DNA of 64,000 bases, from assembly GCF_017875955.1 (NCBI RefSeq), contig NZ_JAGINK010000001.1:3688501-3752500 (forward strand), written 5' to 3'. Positions within the stretch are counted from its first letter, which is position 1; every line of letters starts with the position of its first letter. Origin of the DNA: Pseudomonas sp. BP8. Its GTDB lineage: Bacteria; Pseudomonadota; Gammaproteobacteria; Pseudomonadales; Pseudomonadaceae. This document shows positions 60,901 through 64,000 of this stretch, piece by piece. A program made the translations under genes and the position numbers. The notes under the pieces were generated by a model, which was not told the DNA's origin, did not search any database, and saw nothing but the letters and a program-made list of their open reading frames with translations.

Positions 60901-63900
60901 CTGGCGCCGGTTTGCAGCGGCCAGAGGAATTCCCACACCGACACGTCGAAGCTGAACGGGGTTTTCTGCAACACCACGTCCTGCGCATCGAGGTTGTAGG
61001 CGTCTTGCATCCATAGCAGACGGTTGACCACCGCGGCGTGTTCATTCATCACGCCCTTGGGCAGGCCGGTAGAGCCGGAGGTGTAAATCACATAGGCCAG
61101 GTGACGCGGCGTCAAACCCATCACATCAGGATTGGCAGTCGACTGCGTCTGCCAAGTCGGCTGATCGAGATCGACCACCAGCGCGGCGCCAGGCACATGG
61201 CGCGTGGCTGCATGCACCAACACCGCCACCGGAGCGCTGTCGCTCAACATGTGGCGAATCCGCTCAGCCGGATAGTCCGGATCGACCGGCACATACGCAC
61301 CGCCGGCTTTGAGGATGGCCAGCAAGCCAACCACCATCGATAGGCCACGTTCGACGCAAATCGCTACCCGATCATCAGGTTTTACCCCAAGACCGATCAG
61401 GTGGTGAGCCAATTGGTTGGCCTGGTGGTTGAGCTGGCGATAGCTCAGCTCACCCTCCTCGGCCCGCACCGCCACCGTTTCAGGGCTGCGCTCGACCTGC
61501 GCCTCGATCATCCCGTGCAAGGTCTGCGCGAGGTTATAAGGGTGCTCGGTGTCGTTAAAATCCGACAACAGGCGCTGCCGCTCAAGCGCACCCGTCAGGC
61601 AGGTGTGCTGCGGGATTGCCTGATCGCTTTCAACGAAGGTCCGCAGCACCTGCTGCAGGTAGCCCGCATAGCGCTCGACCGTCCCCCGATCAAACAAGGC
61701 CGTGGCAAACACGATGGCCCCGACGAACCCGTCCGGCCCTTCACCCATGCTCAGGTTCAGGTCGAACTTGGCAATGCTTGCCTGTCCGCCCAACAACTCC
61801 ACCTTGAGATCGCCAAGCGCCAACGCCTGCCGTTCGGAGTGGGCGGCCCAGTCCAACGACACCTGGTAAAGCGGCGTGTAGGCAAGGCTGCGTTGCGGGC
61901 GCAGTAGTTCGACCACCTGCTCGAATGGCAGGTCCTGATGCGCCTGCGCGCTCGACACAACGGCCTTGACCTGGGCCAGCAAGGTGGCCACATCCGGCGC
62001 ACCCGCGGTGTCCAGGCGCAGCGCGAGGGAGTTGACGAACATGCCGATCATCCCTTCCAGCGCCGCCTGCCTGCGGTTGGCCACCGGCGCGCCGATGACC
62101 ACCTCGCTCTGCCCAGACAAGCGCGTCAACAGCACCGCCCATGCCCCGACGAACAGCATGAACGGCGTCACCGCGTGGCGTCGGCAGAGCGCCTTGAGTT
62201 CAGCGCTAAGGCCTGGCTCGATGCTCACCTCGACACTGTCGCCACTGTAGTCCTGATGCTCCGGGCGTGCCCGGTCGTACGGCAGGCTGATCAGTGCCGG
62301 CGCCCCAGCCAAGGCCTGCGTCCAGTAATCGGCCTGGCGCTGCAGCACGTCGCCGCTGAGCCAGCGGCGCTGCCACACGGCGTAGTCGAGATACTGCACT
62401 GTCAGTGCTGGCAGAGGGTCGCCACGGCCCGCGCTGAACGCTTGGTACACAGCGCCCAGTTCGCGCAGCAGCACGCCCATCGACCAGCCGTCGGCGACGA
62501 TGTGGTGCAAGGTCAGCAACAGCACGTGCTGGTGCTCGTCCAACTGCAACAAACGCCCGCGAATCGGCAGATCCTGCGCCAGGGCGAAGGGCCGCCGGGC
62601 TTCCTCGCGCAGCAGCGCGTCAAGCCCGGTCTGCTGGATGCCACCCACCTCGTCGCGGGCCAGGCTGAAATCGGTAGCGGTTGCGGCCAGTGCCACGCAG
62701 GGCTGGTCTTGCTCGGTGACAAAGCGGCTGCGCAGGCTTTCATGGCGCTCGACCAGGCAGCGCAGCGCCCGCTCCAGCGCGCCAGGGTCGAGCGCGCCGT
62801 GCAGGCGCAGCGCGAGGGGGATGTGATAGGCGGCGCTGGCCTGCGCCATCTGCGCCAGGAACCACAGGCGCTGCTGGGCGAACGACAGCGGCATGCAGGC
62901 AGTTCGCGCGGCAACTTCGATAGGCGGCAGCAGCGGGCCCTCGGCGCTGGCCAGCAGGCTGGCGATGGCTGCCAGGCTGTCGTCGGCGAACAGGTCCGCC
63001 ACGGCCAGCTCCAGGCCCAGACGCTGACGCACCTGGGAGACCATGCGCATGGCCAGCAGCGAGTGGCCGCCAAGGTCGAAGAAGCGGTCCTGGCGCCCTA
63101 CCCGCTCGACCTCGAGCATTTCGCACCAGAGCGCGGCCAGGGTGACTTCCAGCTCACCCTGCGGCGCGGCGAAGGCGGCGCTGGCCAGCGCCTCGCGTTC
63201 GGGCTGCGGCAGCGCGCGGCGATCGACCTTGCCATTGGCAGTCAGCGGCCAGGCAGCCAGCGCGACGAATGCCGCTGGAAGCATGTAGCCCGGCAGCGTG
63301 CGTTGCAGCGCAGCACGTAGTTCGACTGCTCCGACCGGCAGGTCCTTGGGCGTGTAATAGGCAACCAGGCGCGGCTGGCCCGGGACGTCTTCGCGGACCA
63401 GCACCAGCGCTTCGTCGATAGCCTCTAGAAGGCCAAGCTGAGCTTCGATCTCGCCAAGCTCGATTCGCACACCACGGATCTTCACCTGGTCATCGTTACG
63501 CCCCAGGTACTCCAGGGTGCCATCGGCGTTCCAGCGTGCCAGGTCGCCACTGCGGTACATGCGTGCGCCGGGCAGCGCGCTGAACGGGTCATCGAGGAAA
63601 CGCTCGGCGCTCAGTTCAGAGCGGTTCAGGTAACCCCGGGCGACGCCTGCGCCGCCCAGGTACAACTCGCCGGCGACACCGGTCGGCACCAGTTGTCCCT
63701 GCTCATCCAGCAGGTACGCGCAGCTATTGGCGATCGGCCGGCCGATGTCCACGGCCGCACCGGGCAGGACCCGGCCCGAAGTCGCCACCACCGTGGTCTC
63801 GGTGGGACCATAGTTGTTGACCACGACAAAACCTGGGTCGCTATGCAACTGGCGCAGGCGATCACCACCGATCAGCAGGGTACGCAGCGTCGGGTGAGCG

Positions 63901-64000
63901 AGGCCGCGGCTGAACACCTGCTCGGCCACCGGTGTTGGCAAGAACGCCACCTGCAGCGGCTGCCCGCGCCACCAGTCGAGCAACGCGTCGAGCTGCTGGT
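54912..64000 (-). CDS. Terminal non-ribosomal peptide synthetase of a cyclic lipopeptide (5' end outside window)
   Basis: About 3030 residues are seen. Domain order, counted from the first in-window start codon: partial A1 (1-240), T1 (GGHSLL near 308), C1 (350-790; HHIVADG), A2 (810-1320), T2 (near 1350), C2 (1430-1850; LFHHLVMDH), A3 (1860-2370), T3 (near 2410), TE1 (GWSFGG near 2538) and TE2 (GHSFGG near 2828). Specificity residues read by hand: A1 tail F-L-G-N-V-V (the Leu code); A2 D-V-W-H-L-S-L-V-D (Ser); A3 D-A-F-F-A-G-A-T-L (probably Val/Ile-like, unsure). C1 looks like an L-type condensation domain; C2 has an early HHLATDGD stretch resembling dual epimerisation/condensation domains, which would give D-Ser. 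Tandem TE domains and macAB downstream are typical of viscosin/orfamide-type lipopeptides. The missing 5' part would hold the start of the first module, or more. Confidence 0.92.
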   Translation of the reverse strand, partial: QQLDALLDWWRGQPLQVAFLPTPVAEQVFSRGLAHPTLRTLLIGGDRLRQLHSDPGFVVVNNYGPTETTVVATSGRVLPGAAVDIGRPIANSCAYLLDEQGQLVPTGVAGELYLGGAGVARGYLNRSELSAERFLDDPFSALPGARMYRSGDLARWNADGTLEYLGRNDDQVKIRGVRIELGEIEAQLGLLEAIDEALVLVREDVPGQPRLVAYYTPKDLPVGAVELRAALQRTLPGYMLPAAFVALAAWPLTANGKVDRRALPQPEREALASAAFAAPQGELEVTLAALWCEMLEVERVGRQDRFFDLGGHSLLAMRMVSQVRQRLGLELAVADLFADDSLAAIASLLASAEGPLLPPIEVAARTACMPLSFAQQRLWFLAQMAQASAAYHIPLALRLHGALDPGALERALRCLVERHESLRSRFVTEQDQPCVALAATATDFSLARDEVGGIQQTGLDALLREEARRPFALAQDLPIRGRLLQLDEHQHVLLLTLHHIVADGWSMGVLLRELGAVYQAFSAGRGDPLPALTVQYLDYAVWQRRWLSGDVLQRQADYWTQALAGAPALISLPYDRARPEHQDYSGDSVEVSIEPGLSAELKALCRRHAVTPFMLFVGAWAVLLTRLSGQSEVVIGAPVANRRQAALEGMIGMFVNSLALRLDTAGAPDVATLLAQVKAVVSSAQAHQDLPFEQVVELLRPQRSLAYTPLYQVSLDWAAHSERQALALGDLKVELLGGQASIAKFDLNLSMGEGPDGFVGAIVFATALFDRGTVERYAGYLQQVLRTFVESDQAIPQHTCLTGALERQRLLSDFNDTEHPYNLAQTLHGMIEAQVERSPETVAVRAEEGELSYRQLNHQANQLAHHLIGLGVKPDDRVAICVERGLSMVVGLLAILKAGGAYVPVDPDYPAERIRHMLSDSAPVAVLVHAATRHVPGAALVVDLDQPTWQTQSTANPDVMGLTPRHLAYVIYTSGSTGLPKGVMNEHAAVVNRLLWMQDAYNLDAQDVVLQKTPFSFDVSVWEFLWPLQTGARLVMARPGGHRDPEYLRQVIRAEDVSTLHFVPSMLDVFLAHGEASADRLKRVLCSGEALPGSLVRRFHQQLPTVELHNLYGPTEAAVDVSAWHCITAPDNTPIGKPIANTTLYVLDEQGQPVPQGVAGELYIGGVQVARGYLNRAELTGERFIDDPFSTRSDARLYRTGDLARHLADGNLEYLGRNDDQVKIRGLRIELGEIQAGLTRLTGVKEAVVVAHEQRLIAYYTGSPQPVDTLRTALLTHLPEFMVPALFMHLDTLPLSPNGKLDRKALPTPGAEAMQQRSYQAPEGPMEVLLARLWADLLGVERVGRHDNFFELGGHSLLAVTLVARLRGEGLEADVRVLFAEPTLAALAATLGQGACLAIPDNRIGPDCHRITPDLLALVSLDQVAIDRIVASVPGGAANVQDIYPLGPLQAGILYHHLATDGDDVYVQQARFAVADRQRLAALQQALDRVIERNDTLRTSLFWDGLAQPVQVVWRQARLQVVEGHEQGPRRLDLGQAPLLRLVHGHDPLTGRITATLLFHHLVMDHIALDVLRAELQAFLLGEQHRLPTPVPYRNYIAQVVQGASDQQHEAFFRQQLGDIDEPTVPYGPHAAPHAEAQAQAQCWLDADLSRQVREQARQAGVSAASVLHLAWAQVLGQLSGRDSVVFGTVLLGRLQGSAGVERALGVFINTLPLRIDLGRLSVREALLDTHRRLAGLLLHEHAQLALAQRCSALPAGAALFSSLLNYRHSAAPVADDGSASQAWQGIELIHAEEHSNYPLAVSIDDLGETFGLSAQCAPGIDARRICDYLLEAVASLVAALAQTPGQGLHTLSVLPGSERQRLLFDFNATRRDYPREQTLQRLFEQQVARHPLALAGRHGEQRLSYAELNAQANRLAHHLLGEGVQAGDAVAILLPRSVQLLVAQLAVLKCAAAYVPLDINAPAERQAFMVEDCAAVALLTLAASQVDYPAHRIDLDRLRLDAQAEHNPNLAQDAGTTACVLYTSGSTGTPKGVCVPHRGVARLVLNNGYATFSGQDRFAFAANPAFDASTFEVWGALLNGGQLEVIDHHTLIDPPRFAAALRAAEVNVLFLTTALFNHYVQVIPEALARMRLLASGGERADPAAFRAMREHAPGQQLINAYGPTETTTLATTCAVQDVPEAASNVSIGRPIGNTQVYLLDAHQRPVPLGVVGELYIGGDGVALGYLNRPQLTAERFLDDPFSERSGARLYRTGDLARWHEDGQLECLGRNDEQVKIRGFRIELGEIEQQLLLCPGIGEVAVMAVPSEQGSLRLVAWFSRLDPALDSDALRGWLRGRLPEYMLPMAYIELARLPLTNNGKLDRKALPLPAAQDLALAAYEAPVGALEQRLAACWAQVLEVERIGRHDSFFELGGHSLSAIRLVGEMAKDGLQASLAELFQHASVAQLAALLEQREASGDDHGLVIVRAQGSQPALFLVHEFSGLDVYFPALGRHIEGDFPIYGLASVGLGEPQLRTMECLAARLVQRIRAVQPHGPYRLAGWSFGGVLAFEVAAQLLGADQAVTFVGLIDTFTSRLSDQGKARWQGRHLLERELLLHCSSYWQSQGEEGREQLARVEVLRPEVQDFAALLADCRQHQLLGGLAEASDEQLRHYFERQLAHGHALAHYRVAPLGMPVQLFCAEQRNPHITDGGASLGWADVLAPAQLRCTPVPGDHKSMLQSPNVEVLGRAIAQALTEPTPPATGVAPSQALAVQSGQAGHAPLFCVPGAGDSVTSFIGLAEALGANWPLYGLQARGLDGIGVPHSSVEAAAECHVQAIEALYPTGPLNLVGHSFGGWVAHAMAARFEAKGRAVRSLTLIDSEAPGGGSCGKPYTLTEALERLIEALQLSTGKALGIEPLAFADASDAQQLSQLHAAMVRIGLLPPRSTPRALDGVVRTFASALRTAYRPTLSYSGPASLVLVADPTLDAAGNQREQADMQAGWHRLLPQLAVWQGPGNHFSILKVPDVFSLAAWWHDGQALVHGNVVQ

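Noticed and set aside
1..64000. CRISPR arrays, rRNA, tRNA and insertion sequences
   Set aside because: No regularly spaced repeats, no tRNA-like cloverleaf and no transposase were seen; the repeated elements are all REP palindromes.

Overview
The window is chromosomal DNA from a Pseudomonas, most likely of the P. putida/P. fluorescens lineage. Support: GC-rich genes on both strands; many Pseudomonas-type REP palindromes (GGAGCGGGCTTGCCCCGC and GGGAGCGGCCTTG families); a benzoate-catechol catabolic block with an OprD-family porin; a PQQ alcohol dehydrogenase under a sigma-54 activator; and the 3' end of a cyclic-lipopeptide type NRPS followed by macAB. No rRNA, tRNA or CRISPR array was seen.

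Layout. 1-2 kb: end of a GGDEF-EAL protein and a tyrosine recombinase. 2-5 kb: a fused SDR/SMP-30 enzyme divergent from a LysR regulator, with two inverted repeats between them. 4.9-12.9 kb (minus): a tightly coupled seven-gene operon (PaaK-like adenylating enzyme, alpha/alpha-toroid protein, tautomerase, acyl carrier protein, N-terminally short AMP-binding enzyme, amidase, AsnB-type amidotransferase) with a divergent MFS exporter gene at 13.2 kb. I read this as an unrecognised biosynthetic gene cluster. 14.4-18.3 kb: glycerate kinase, CdaR-type regulator and an organic-acid MFS transporter. 18.5-24.3 kb: AcoR-like sigma-54 activator, aldehyde dehydrogenase and quinohaemoprotein alcohol dehydrogenase; the last two form an operon with a good -24/-12 promoter and an upstream palindrome.

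24.5-27.9 kb (minus): a lower-GC islet encoding a 21-residue peptide, a SagB-type flavin dehydrogenase, an AurF-type diiron oxygenase with all seven predicted metal ligands, and an MFS transporter. It looks like a very small peptide-derived natural-product (RiPP-like) locus with no YcaO, no protease and no ABC exporter. Together with the seven-gene operon it is the best candidate here for an undescribed system.

28.5-31.3 kb: aldo/keto reductase, TraX-like membrane protein and YdjM-like membrane hydrolase. 31.4-43.0 kb (minus): benR, then benABCD-benK-catBCA-benE-benF, giving uptake of benzoate and conversion through catechol to beta-ketoadipate enol-lactone. Two TGCA-N6-GGATA boxes before benA mark the BenR-controlled promoter. 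No catR is present beside catB.

43.3-47.7 kb: GlxA-type AraC regulator and a betaine/proline-type ABC importer (ATPase, permease, binding protein). 48.1-50.7 kb: alpha/beta-hydrolase lipoprotein, an unknown lipoprotein and a HisN-like phosphatase. 50.9-64 kb: LuxR-type regulator, macB, macA and the NRPS terminal gene (A-T-C-A-T-C-A-T-TE-TE in view). Its adenylation signatures suggest Leu-Ser-then a branched residue, compatible with a viscosin/orfamide-type lipopeptide. All calls rest on reading the sequence and on family knowledge; no database search was made.
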